Under the pieces are notes generated by a model that saw only the letters and a program-made list of their open reading frames with translations, had not been told where the DNA came from and made no database searches. 64,000 bases of DNA from Acidimicrobiia bacterium (GTDB taxonomy: Bacteria; Actinomycetota; Acidimicrobiia; Acidimicrobiales; AC-14): NCBI GenBank assembly GCA_023264995.1, contig JAHFUR010000019.1:1-64000 (forward strand), read 5' to 3'. Positions within the stretch are counted from its first letter, which is position 1. Each line of letters opens with the position of its first letter. Position numbers and translations under genes: made by a program. Shown here one piece after another: positions 15,412-23,720 of this stretch.

Positions 15412-17633
15412 ACCGCCACTTTCTCACGGGGTGGCGCCGGCGCCGCGGGCCGGACGGTCGCCGTCTCGGAGATGCCGAAGCGCTGGTGGAGCCGGCGCAG
15501 GGGCGCCGGCGCCCACCAGTTGGCCGTGCCGGCCAGGCGCATGAACGCCGGCACCAGGGCGGCCCGGATGAGCGTGGCGTCGAGGACCACGGCCAGGGCC
15601 AGCCCCAGGCCGAACAGCTTGATGAAGGTCACCTGCGACGTGGCGAAGGCCAGGAAGACCACGGCCAGCAGGGCGGCGGCCGCGGTCACGATGCGGCCGG
15701 TGCGCTCCAGGCCGAGGGCGACGGAGGACACGTTGTCACCCGAGACGTCGTACTCCTCCTTGATCCGGGAGAGGAGGAACACCTCGTAGTCCATGGACAG
15801 CCCGAAGGCGATGCAGAACATGAGGATGGGCATGGTGGTGGCAATGGTGCCGGTGGCGGTGAAGTCGAGCACCCCGGCCAGGTGGCCCTCCTGGAAGATC
15901 CAGACCATGGCGCCGAAGCTGGCGCTCAAGCTCAGCAGGTTCACCAGGATGGCCTTGACCGGCACTAGCACCCCGCCGGTCATGAGGAACAGGGCGACGA
16001 AGGTGACCAGGGCGATGAGCCCGAGGGCCAGCGGCATCCGGCCGAACAGGGACGACTTCGAGTCGACCAACTCGGCCGAGGCGCCGCCGACCTGCACCCC
16101 GCCGAAGGGGGAGGGCACGGCCCGGACCGCCCGGACCAGCGCCTCGCCGGCGCCCGAGTAGGGCTCCACCGACGGGACGACCGAGAACCACGTGCCGTCC
16201 GGGCCGGCGAACCGGGCCGAGGCGGCGTTGGTCGGGGCCACCAGTTGGCCGCCGGCGTAGGACCCGGTCAGGGCGTCGACCCGGGCCGCACCCGGCGCCC
16301 TCGACAGGTCGGCGGCGTAGCGGGCCACGTCGTCCGGGCGGGGGGCGCCGGCGTGCGGGGCCACCACGTTGAGGGCACTGGCTTCGTTGGACGTGAACTG
16401 GGTGCGGATGACGTCCTGCACCTGGCGGCTCGATGCCGATGCCGGCAGGTTGCGGTCGTCGGGGAGGCCGAAGGCGATGCGGATGAACGGGGCGCCGAGG
16501 AGCAGGAGGAACAGGACGACGGCCGTCGCCACCGTCACCGGTCGGCGCATGACCGCCACCGCCACCCGGTGCCAGAACCCGGTGCCCTCGGGCTTGACCG
16601 GCCGGCGCCACAGCACCCAGGTGTCGACCCGGCGGCCGAGCACGGCCAACAGCGCCGGGAGCACCACGACGGCGCCCACCGCGGCCAGGGCCACGACGGC
16701 GATGCCGGCGTAGGCGAACGAGCGGAGGAAGGCCAGGGGGAACACGAGCATGGCGGCCAGCGACACGGCCACGGTGAGCGAGCTGAAGATCACGGTGCGG
16801 CCGGCGGTCTGCACCGTCCGGGCGATGGCGTCGGCCGGGGCCAGGCCGGCCCGCAGCTCCTCCCGGTACCGGGAGACCACGAACAGGCTGTAGTCGATGG
16901 CCAGGCCCATCCCCATGGCTGTGGTCAGGTTGAGGGCGAAGATCGACACCTGGGTGAACGACGCCAGCACTCGTAGCACCAGGAAGGTGCCGACCACGGC
17001 CAGGGCGCCGATGCCGAGGGGGAGGGAGGCGGCCACCACGCTGCCGAACACCAGCACCAGCAGGACGAGGACAATGGGGAGGCTGATCATCTCGGCCCGC
17101 ACCAGGTCGTGCTCGATCTGGGTGCTGACCTGGCGGAAGACCTCGGCGAAGCCCCCGACGGCGACGGTGACGGTGCCATCGGACCGGGTGTACCGGGGAG
17201 AGATGTCCTTGATGCGGGCGGCCACCGCGTCGTCGTCCCCGCCGATCGTGGCCAGTACCAGGGCCTGGCGGCCGTCGTTGCTGCGCAGGGGTGGGGGCGA
17301 GCCGAGCGTCCAGTACGACACCGCCTGGGCCACGCCGGCCTCAGCCCCCAGCTCCCGGGTCAGGGCGGCGCCGGCCGCGGCCACGGCGGCGCCGTCGACA
17401 GAGCCGTCCTTGGCCGTGACCAGGAGGACGACGTTGGGGTTGCGGGCACCGAAGGACTGCTCGAGCACCCGCTTGGCCTGGCTCGACTGGGCGCCCGGGT
17501 CCTCGAACCCGCCCCCCGACAGATGGGCGGCTACCCCGCCGCCGAGGGCGCCGGCCACCACCATGGCCAGGAGGGCGGCAACCAGCACCGCCACCCGCCG
17601 ACGGACCACGAACCTGCCGAGCGATGCAAGCAT
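15408..17633 (-). CDS. MMPL-family RND transporter
   Basis: Two TM blocks with AMGMGLAIDYSLFVVSRYREE and FGLSMDYEVFLLSRIKEEY. Confidence 0.92.
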   Translation of the reverse strand: MLASLGRFVVRRRVAVLVAALLAMVVAGALGGGVAAHLSGGGFEDPGAQSSQAKRVLEQSFGARNPNVVLLVTAKDGSVDGAAVAAAGAALTRELGAEAGVAQAVSYWTLGSPPPLRSNDGRQALVLATIGGDDDAVAARIKDISPRYTRSDGTVTVAVGGFAEVFRQVSTQIEHDLVRAEMISLPIVLVLLVLVFGSVVAASLPLGIGALAVVGTFLVLRVLASFTQVSIFALNLTTAMGMGLAIDYSLFVVSRYREELRAGLAPADAIARTVQTAGRTVIFSSLTVAVSLAAMLVFPLAFLRSFAYAGIAVVALAAVGAVVVLPALLAVLGRRVDTWVLWRRPVKPEGTGFWHRVAVAVMRRPVTVATAVVLFLLLLGAPFIRIAFGLPDDRNLPASASSRQVQDVIRTQFTSNEASALNVVAPHAGAPRPDDVARYAADLSRAPGAARVDALTGSYAGGQLVAPTNAASARFAGPDGTWFSVVPSVEPYSGAGEALVRAVRAVPSPFGGVQVGGASAELVDSKSSLFGRMPLALGLIALVTFVALFLMTGGVLVPVKAILVNLLSLSASFGAMVWIFQEGHLAGVLDFTATGTIATTMPILMFCIAFGLSMDYEVFLLSRIKEEYDVSGDNVSSVALGLERTGRIVTAAAALLAVVFLAFATSQVTFIKLFGLGLALAVVLDATLIRAALVPAFMRLAGTANWWAPAPLRRLHQRFGISETATVRPAAPAPPREKVAV

Positions 17634-17643
17634 GTCGCTGACC

Positions 17644-17674
17644 CCCGTTAAGCTAACAACGATAAGTTAACGGG
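17644..17674. promoter_or_regulatory. Candidate TetR operator CCCGTTAA...TTAACGGG upstream of MMPL-tetR operon
   Basis: 8-bp perfect inverted repeat with AT-rich centre directly upstream of 17633. Confidence 0.5.
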
Positions 17675-17725
17675 AGTATGCGCTGTTGGGACGCGGCTGT
17701 CCAGGGGTGGCGCAAGAAAAGGGGG

Positions 17726-17761
17726 CGGGCAGGGGCCTCGACTGGCGGAGGCCCCTGCCCG
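17726..17761. terminator. Strong hairpin, 14-bp perfect stem, flanked by AAAA and TTTT (bidirectional terminator-like)
   Basis: CGGGCAGGGGCCTC-gactggcg-GAGGCCCCTGCCCG. Confidence 0.65.
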
Positions 17762-17772
17762 GGAGGGGGTTT

Positions 17773-18008
17773 TCACACCGCGCAGCGGTGCACCGGTCTC
17801 CTACCCCGTCGCCGGCGGCCGAAACGTCGTTCCGACAATTTCGCCAAGAACAACCTTGTCACTGTGGTTCGGTGCAGTTCCCTGCCGGTCCGGACGCGCA
17901 ACGTCGCCGGTTGTTCGGTCCAGACGATGGCCGGCGGGTACCCGAACCGGACCAGGACGAGGTTCAGCACGAGGCGGCCCGTCGGGCGGCGCGGCGCAGG
18001 GCCTGATC
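17773..18008 (-). pseudogene. Fic-domain gene relic
   Basis: Minus frame reads TGRLVLNLVLVRFGYPPAIV, resembling the helix after the HPFxxGNGR motif of Fic proteins; no intact HPFxDGN motif or full ORF. Confidence 0.5.
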
Positions 18009-18026
18009 AAAGGGCTCCGACCACCC

Positions 18027-18056
18027 TTGACATCACGAACATGTGTTCGCTAGTCT
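18027..18056 (+). promoter_or_regulatory. Promoter TTGACA-18nt-TAGTCT with embedded LexA/SOS box CGAACATGTGTTCG (18036..18049)
   Basis: Consensus -35 and palindromic CGAAC-N4-GTTCG read directly. Confidence 0.75.
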
Positions 18057-18122
18057 GCGGGTCAGAAGTCCTCGGAGCCTGGCGCTCCCCATGTCGGGCC
18101 TCCTCGCGCCGGGGGAGTTGCG

Positions 18123-19319
18123 GTGGCGGGCGTCGTTGATGCGGTTGCCCAGCGTGTCACTGGTGCCCTCGTCGGGGTGATCGACGAGCTGGCCCGCCTC
18201 GACCCGCTGGCCCTGGCCGACGGTGCGACCATCGAGGCCCTGCACCGCCAGCTCGAGCGCCTGGGGGCGGTGACGGCCCGAGCGGTGGCCGGCTTCGACG
18301 CCGGGCGGACCTGGGAGACCTCCGGGGCCCGGACGGCCTCGGCGTGGGTGTCGTGGCGCTGCCACGTCCCGCTGGCCTCGGCGCGCCGGCGGGTGCAGCT
18401 CGGGCGGGCCTTGCGCCACATGCCGGCGGTGGAGGCGGCCTGGCTGGCCGGTGACATCGGTGAACCCCACGTCGGGTTGCTCGCCGCTGCCCGCACGCCG
18501 GCCACCGCCGGCCACTTCGAGCGCGACGAAGCCATGCTGGTCGCCCTGGCCGGCGACCTCCGCCACCACCACTTCGTCCGGGCCCTGGCCTACTGGTCCC
18601 AGCGGGCCGACCCCGACGGCACGGAGCGCTCCGCTGAGGACCGCCACCACGAACGCTCGCTGCGGATGTCGTCGACCTTCGGCGGGGCCTGGGCCCTCAA
18701 CGGGCTGTTCGACCCCGTCAACGGGTCGATCGTCGCCGAGGTGCTCAACAAGCTCGACGACGAGCTGTTCGAGGCCGACTGGGCCAGGGCCAAGGCCAGG
18801 GTGGGCGAGGGCGCCCGGGTCAGTGACCTGGACCGGGCGCCGGCTCAGCGCCGGGCCGACGCCCTGGTCGAGATGGCCCGGCGGGCCATGGCCATGCCCG
18901 CCGGTGCTCGCCTGCCCGAGCCCCTGTTCAGCGTGCTGGTGGGCTATGAGACCTTCGCCGGGCGCATCTGTGAGCTGGCCAACGCCACGGTGGTGGCGCC
19001 GGGGGCGCTGGTGGGTTGGCTCGACCGGGCTTGGGTGGAGCGGGTGGTCTTCGACGGCCCCAGCCGGGTGACCGATGTCGGTGCGCGCCAGCGGCTGTTC
19101 ACCGGGGCCACCCGGCGTGCCGTGGAACGACGGGACCGAGAATGCTTCCACGACTCCTGCGACGTGCCGGCGCAGGACTGCGAGGTCGACCACATCGTCC
19201 CCTGGTCCGAAGGGGGGCCGACCACCCAGGCCAACGGCCGGGTGGCCTGCGGCTTCCACAACCGGGAGCGCCACAAGCCGAGACCACCGCCGCCGGCGTC
19301 GCCGGCGTCGCCGGCGTAG
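18123..19319 (+). CDS. DUF222 / HNH endonuclease domain protein (13E12-type)
   Basis: DUF222 region plus CEVDHIVPWSEGGPTTQANGRVACGFHNRERHK. Confidence 0.87.
   Translation: MAGVVDAVAQRVTGALVGVIDELARLDPLALADGATIEALHRQLERLGAVTARAVAGFDAGRTWETSGARTASAWVSWRCHVPLASARRRVQLGRALRHMPAVEAAWLAGDIGEPHVGLLAAARTPATAGHFERDEAMLVALAGDLRHHHFVRALAYWSQRADPDGTERSAEDRHHERSLRMSSTFGGAWALNGLFDPVNGSIVAEVLNKLDDELFEADWARAKARVGEGARVSDLDRAPAQRRADALVEMARRAMAMPAGARLPEPLFSVLVGYETFAGRICELANATVVAPGALVGWLDRAWVERVVFDGPSRVTDVGARQRLFTGATRRAVERRDRECFHDSCDVPAQDCEVDHIVPWSEGGPTTQANGRVACGFHNRERHKPRPPPPASPASPA
19292..19317 (+). repeat. Three tandem copies of GCCGGCGTC (last truncated) at the end of the HNH CDS
   Basis: Read directly. 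Confidence 0.7.
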
Positions 19320-19383
19320 GCAGTCAGCTGCAGGCCAGTTGCCCGGGCCCGTCCCGGCCTACCGGCGCGGCGATGATCAGCGG

Positions 19384-19748
19384 TCACGGGCCGAGCAGCG
19401 CGGCTGGTAGCACGGCGACGCCGTCCGTTCGCCGGTACGCGTGCGTCCCCGTCGTGATGACCGCGGCGTCGAGCAGGTCGTCGCCGAGCCGTTCGCGCAA
19501 CCAGGTCAGATGGCGCACGTCCGACGCGTCAACCGTGGCCCCGAGCTTGACCTCGAAAGCGACGACCCGCCGGTCCGAGCGTTCGACGATCAGGTCGAGG
19601 CCAGGTACGCGCCGAGCTGGGCCTGGCGAGCCCGGCCGGCCAACGGTCGAATACCCGGGAACCCAGAGGCAACGATTTCCTCGACGTAGTGCCGCAGGCC
19701 GGCGCCACTGGCGCCCGAGACCGTCGCGGTGCCGCCCCGTCGTTCTTT
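19384..19748 (-). pseudogene. Internally deleted DUF4143/AAA ATPase relic
   Basis: One frame reads GLRHYVEEIVASGFPGIRPLAGRARQAQLGAYL, then a different frame reads PGLDLIVERSDRRVVAFEVKLGATVDASDVRHLTWLRERLGDDLLDAAVITTGTHAYRRTDGVAVLPAALLGP. Confidence 0.65.
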
Positions 19749-19816
19749 GTCGCTCACCGGCGGGGAATAGTTGAAGGCTCAAGTAGGTTCGACAGGCTGA
19801 GGAAAAGGAGCCGCAC

Positions 19817-20335
19817 ATGCCCGTGACCCGCCTGAACCACGCCGTGCTCTACGTTCGCGACGTCGAGCGCACCAAGGAGTTCTACGAGAACGTCCTGGGC
19901 TTCCGGACCCTCATTTGGGCTCCCGGCCAGGCCGCCTTCTTCCAGGCTCCCGGCTCCACCAACGACCACGACCTGGGTGCCTTCCAGGTCGGCGCCGGCG
20001 CGTCGACCCCCGGGCGGGGCACGGTCGGGCTGTACCACCTGGCCTGGGAGGTCGACACGCTGGCCGAGCTGGCCCGCCTCCGGGCCGTGCTGGCCGAGCG
20101 GCGCGCCCTCACCGGGGCGTCGGACCACGTCACCACCAAGGCGCTGTACGCCCGCGACCCCGACGGGATCGAGTTCGAGGTGTGCTGGCTGGTCCCCGCC
20201 GACCTGATCACCGACGACATGCGGGCCCGGACCGCCGGCCTGGCCCGCCCCCTTCCCCTCGACCTCGAAGGCGAGATCGCCCGCTTCGGGGCCGAAACCC
20301 GCGGCGGCGTCGGGGTGTCGGTGCCGGTGGGGTAG
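19817..20335 (+). CDS. VOC/glyoxalase family protein
   Basis: VTRLNHAVLYVRDVERTKEFYENVLGFRT, YARDPDGIEFEV. Confidence 0.87.
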   Translation: MPVTRLNHAVLYVRDVERTKEFYENVLGFRTLIWAPGQAAFFQAPGSTNDHDLGAFQVGAGASTPGRGTVGLYHLAWEVDTLAELARLRAVLAERRALTGASDHVTTKALYARDPDGIEFEVCWLVPADLITDDMRARTAGLARPLPLDLEGEIARFGAETRGGVGVSVPVG

Positions 20336-20339
20336 CGCC

Positions 20340-20366
20340 CGAGGCCCGGTCGAGCGCCGGGCCTCG
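20340..20366. terminator. 10-bp perfect hairpin CGAGGCCCGG-tcgagcg-CCGGGCCTCG
   Basis: Immediately downstream of VOC stop codon. Confidence 0.55.
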
Positions 20367-20380
20367 TAGGCTGCTTTGTC

Positions 20381-21130
20381 GTGGAACTGCCGCTCGTCCG
20401 GGTGCTGCCCAGCGCTGACCTCATCGAGGAAACCCCGGGCGAACCCCGCCTGATGATGGTGACCATCGACGACACCGACATCCTGCTCGGGCGGCTGGCG
20501 GGCGGGAAGGTCATCGCCTTCGCCTCCAACTGCCCCCACCAGCAGACCCACCTCGAGGGGGCCACGTTCTTCGACGGCAAGGTGCGCTGCCCGCTCCACG
20601 TCTACCTCTACGACCCGGAGACCGGGGAGAACATCGTTCCCGCCCGCGACGCCAAGGCTGAGAACCTGTGGAAGCTGAAGCCGGGCTACCTGCCCGTCTA
20701 CCCCGTCGAGGAGCGTGACGGGTGGATCTGGGTCGGCCCCGAACCAAAGCCGCCGCCCCGGGCCTATGACCCGGCCAAGGAGCGCCCGCCGGTGGCCGGC
20801 GCTCGCCCGGCGGCAACGGTCACCGAGGCGCCGGCCGTCGCCGACGGGCCGACCGACCACCCCACCAAGATCCTCAAGGTGGCCCCGGGCGGCACGTTTG
20901 CCCTCCGCCTGCCCACCACGCCCCGCCCCGGGTTCATCTGGCGGGTCGACCCGCCCGGCCCGCTCCTGGCCGTCGTGGAGGAGCGTTTCGAGCCCGGCGA
21001 CCCGCCCCACCACCTGATCCGGGTGACGGCCCGGGGCACGGGCGAGGCCACGCTGCGCTGCTTCTACGCCCGGCCCTGGGACACCACGCCGGTCGAGACC
21101 CGCACGTACCAGGTCCGCGTCGAGCTCTAA
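20381..21130 (+). CDS. Rieske [2Fe-2S] domain fused to chagasin-like (I42) domain
   Basis: Rieske ligands CPHQQTHLEG...CPLHVYLYD; C-term TTPRPGFIWRV...GTGEATLRCFYARPWDTTPVETRTYQVRV. Confidence 0.78.
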   Translation: MELPLVRVLPSADLIEETPGEPRLMMVTIDDTDILLGRLAGGKVIAFASNCPHQQTHLEGATFFDGKVRCPLHVYLYDPETGENIVPARDAKAENLWKLKPGYLPVYPVEERDGWIWVGPEPKPPPRAYDPAKERPPVAGARPAATVTEAPAVADGPTDHPTKILKVAPGGTFALRLPTTPRPGFIWRVDPPGPLLAVVEERFEPGDPPHHLIRVTARGTGEATLRCFYARPWDTTPVETRTYQVRVEL

Positions 21131-21136
21131 CTCGCG

Positions 21137-21180
21137 CTGGTGACGATCGGACAGGTCCCGGCGTGTTCGATCGTCACCAG
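21137..21180. terminator. Bidirectional terminator-like inverted repeat (17-bp arms, one G-T wobble) between convergent genes
   Basis: CTGGTGACGATCGGACA...TGTTCGATCGTCACCAG. Confidence 0.6.
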
Positions 21181-21187
21181 TTGGTGG

Positions 21188-23716
21188 TCACTCGTAGGAG
21201 ATGGCGGCCAGCACGTCGAGGCGGGCGGCCCGCCGGGCGGGGAACACGGCGGCGATGACGCCGGCCACGCCGGCCAGCAGCACGTAGGAGACGAGCTGGC
21301 CGCCGGGGATGACGACCTTGCTGATGCCCTGGTCGTCGAGCGCCCCCACGATGGCGTAGCCGAACAGCACGCCGACGGCCAGGCCGAGCACCGCGCCCAG
21401 CACGGCGATGATCACCGACTCGCCCCGGATCATCGACCGGATCTGCCGGCGTGACATGCCGACGGCCCGCAGCAGCCCCAGCTCCCGGGTCCGCTCGAAG
21501 ATCGACAGGGCCAGCGTGTTCACGATGCCGAAGAGGGCGATGATGATCGAGAGGGCCAGCAGGGCGGTGATCAGGCCCAGGATCTGGTTGACCTGGTCCT
21601 CCTGCTGCTTCTTGAACTCCACCTGGTCGCGCAGCTCCACGTTGGGGAAGTCGGCGGTGACTTTCTCGACCGCGGCCCGGGACGCGGCGGGCGCCACGCC
21701 GGCCTTGGCTTTGGCCAGCACGACGAAGTCGAGGCGGTCGGTGTAGTTGGCGTCGAAGGTGGCGGTCGACACCACGTAGTTCCCGAGGAGCTGGTTCTTG
21801 GCGAACGTGCCGGCGATGCGGAGCTCCTTGGTGCCCGTGCGGGCGAAGGTCATGGCCAGCGTGCCGCCGACCACCAGCTTCTTGTCCTTCAGCTCCTTCT
21901 CACTGACGAGGACCTCGCCGCGGGCCAACCCGCCGGCGTCGCCGGCGGTCACGTCGAGCTTGAGGACCTTCCCGAGCGTGGCCGGGTCGCCGGCGTAGAG
22001 CATGCGGGTGGCGCCGGCGGACCGCCACTCGCCCGTCTGCAGGCCCGACACCGCGGCCAGCTCGGGCTGGCGGGCCAGCCGGGGGGCCAGGTCGGTGCTG
22101 ATGTTGGGCACGAACTGCGTCGTGCTGATGATGTAGTCGGCGGCCAGGTACTGGTCGACGATGGCGGCGGCCGACGACTTGATGGACGCGGCCAGCACGC
22201 TCACGCAGGCCACCAGGCCCAGGCCCACGGTGAGCGCGGCGGCCGTCGCCGCCGTCCGCCGAGGGTTGCGCATGGCGTTCTGGCGGCCGAGCTTCCCCGC
22301 CATCCCGGCGATGCGGGGGAACGGTGCGCCGATGACTCGGGCCATCGGGACCGCGGCCAGGGGGCTGAGCAGGGCCACGCCCACGAACACGAGCGCCGCC
22401 CCCAGCCCGACGAGGGAGATGCCGCCGCCGAAGAGCCCGTAGAGCATGGCCGCCCCGCCGAGCCCGGTGACCACCACGCCGGCGAGGGACCGCCGGCGCA
22501 ACGAGCCGCCCTGCTCGACCCCGCCGCCGCGCAGGGCGGCCATAGGCGAGATCTTCGACGCCTTCCGGGCCGGCGAGATCGACGAGAAGACGGTCACGCC
22601 GAGGCCGACCACCATCGACGCGATGATCGTGCGAGGTGCGACGATGACCCCCGAGGTGGGCAGGTCGATGCCGAAGGCCTTGAGCAGGCTCTGGAGCCCG
22701 ATGGCCACCAGCACGCCCAAGCCCAGGCCGACGAGCGAGGCGAACAGCCCGACCAGGAACGCCTCGCCGACCACCGACAGGAGCACCTGGCGCCGGCTGG
22801 CGCCCAGGGCCCGCAGCAGGGCCAGCTCCCGGGTGCGTTGGGCCACCAGGATCGAGAAGGTGTTGAGGATGATGAACCCGCCGACGAACAGCGAGATGCC
22901 GGCAAAGACGAGCAGGGCGGTGCTGAAGAACCCGAGGGCCTGCTGGACCGACTTGGCCCCCTCGTCGGCCACCTGCTGGCTGGTCACGACCTCGACGCCG
23001 GCCGGCACGGCCTTGGCCACGCGGTCACGCAGGTCGAGGGCGGTGGTGCCCTCGGCGGCCTTGACCTCGACGCTGTCGAAGCGCCCGACCTTGCCGAAGA
23101 CCCGCTGGGCGGTGACGACGTCGAAGGCGGCGAGGGTGGCCCCGGCCAGGCTGTCGGCCTTGCCGAACCCGGTGATGCCCACGATGGTGAACTCCTCGGT
23201 GGGGCCCCGGAAGAGCACCTTGACCTTGTCGCCGACCGCGAACTTGTGCTCCTTGGCCGTCACGACATCGACGACCACCTCGCCGGCCCGCTGGGGCTCC
23301 CGGCCGGACCGCAGGGTGAGCGGGGACAGGGCGGGATCGGTCCAGTTGAAGCCCAGGGTCGGGGCGCCGGCGGTGGTGACCGCCTTGCCCGCCTTGTCGA
23401 CGAACTGGGCGTAGCCGCCGACCGAACCCACCGCGGCCTGGACCCCGGGCACCCGGCGCACCACGTCGAGCACCGACGCCGGCACCGTGTCGCGGACGGC
23501 CTCGGGCGAGGAGTCGGCGCCGAAGCCGGAAACGGCCCGCACGGACACGTCGGTGTTGGCCGAGATCTCGCTGAACAGGGTGTCGAACGTCTTGTTGATC
23601 GTGTCGGTGAGCACGAAGGTGCCGGCGACGAAGCTCACGCCCAGGACCACGGCCATGGCCGTGAGGAACAGGCGCAGCTTGTGGGCCAGGAGGCCCTTGA
23701 GGACGGCGCGGACCAT
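21188..23716 (-). CDS. ABC transporter permease, FtsX/MacB-like, two FtsX domains
   Basis: RTRELALLRALGASRRQVLLSVVGEA and RTRELGLLRAVGMSRRQIRSMIRGESV. Confidence 0.9.
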   Translation of the reverse strand: MVRAVLKGLLAHKLRLFLTAMAVVLGVSFVAGTFVLTDTINKTFDTLFSEISANTDVSVRAVSGFGADSSPEAVRDTVPASVLDVVRRVPGVQAAVGSVGGYAQFVDKAGKAVTTAGAPTLGFNWTDPALSPLTLRSGREPQRAGEVVVDVVTAKEHKFAVGDKVKVLFRGPTEEFTIVGITGFGKADSLAGATLAAFDVVTAQRVFGKVGRFDSVEVKAAEGTTALDLRDRVAKAVPAGVEVVTSQQVADEGAKSVQQALGFFSTALLVFAGISLFVGGFIILNTFSILVAQRTRELALLRALGASRRQVLLSVVGEAFLVGLFASLVGLGLGVLVAIGLQSLLKAFGIDLPTSGVIVAPRTIIASMVVGLGVTVFSSISPARKASKISPMAALRGGGVEQGGSLRRRSLAGVVVTGLGGAAMLYGLFGGGISLVGLGAALVFVGVALLSPLAAVPMARVIGAPFPRIAGMAGKLGRQNAMRNPRRTAATAAALTVGLGLVACVSVLAASIKSSAAAIVDQYLAADYIISTTQFVPNISTDLAPRLARQPELAAVSGLQTGEWRSAGATRMLYAGDPATLGKVLKLDVTAGDAGGLARGEVLVSEKELKDKKLVVGGTLAMTFARTGTKELRIAGTFAKNQLLGNYVVSTATFDANYTDRLDFVVLAKAKAGVAPAASRAAVEKVTADFPNVELRDQVEFKKQQEDQVNQILGLITALLALSIIIALFGIVNTLALSIFERTRELGLLRAVGMSRRQIRSMIRGESVIIAVLGAVLGLAVGVLFGYAIVGALDDQGISKVVIPGGQLVSYVLLAGVAGVIAAVFPARRAARLDVLAAISYE

Positions 23717-23720
23717 GGGC

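Noticed and set aside
14335-15789. 484-aa plus-strand ORF over DUF427/tetR/MMPL
   Set aside because: Spans three opposite-strand genes and has antisense-type composition.
17801-18010. Short ORFs in 17690..18120 as real genes
   Set aside because: Frames are mutually overlapping with no start/RBS support; better explained as a Fic gene relic.
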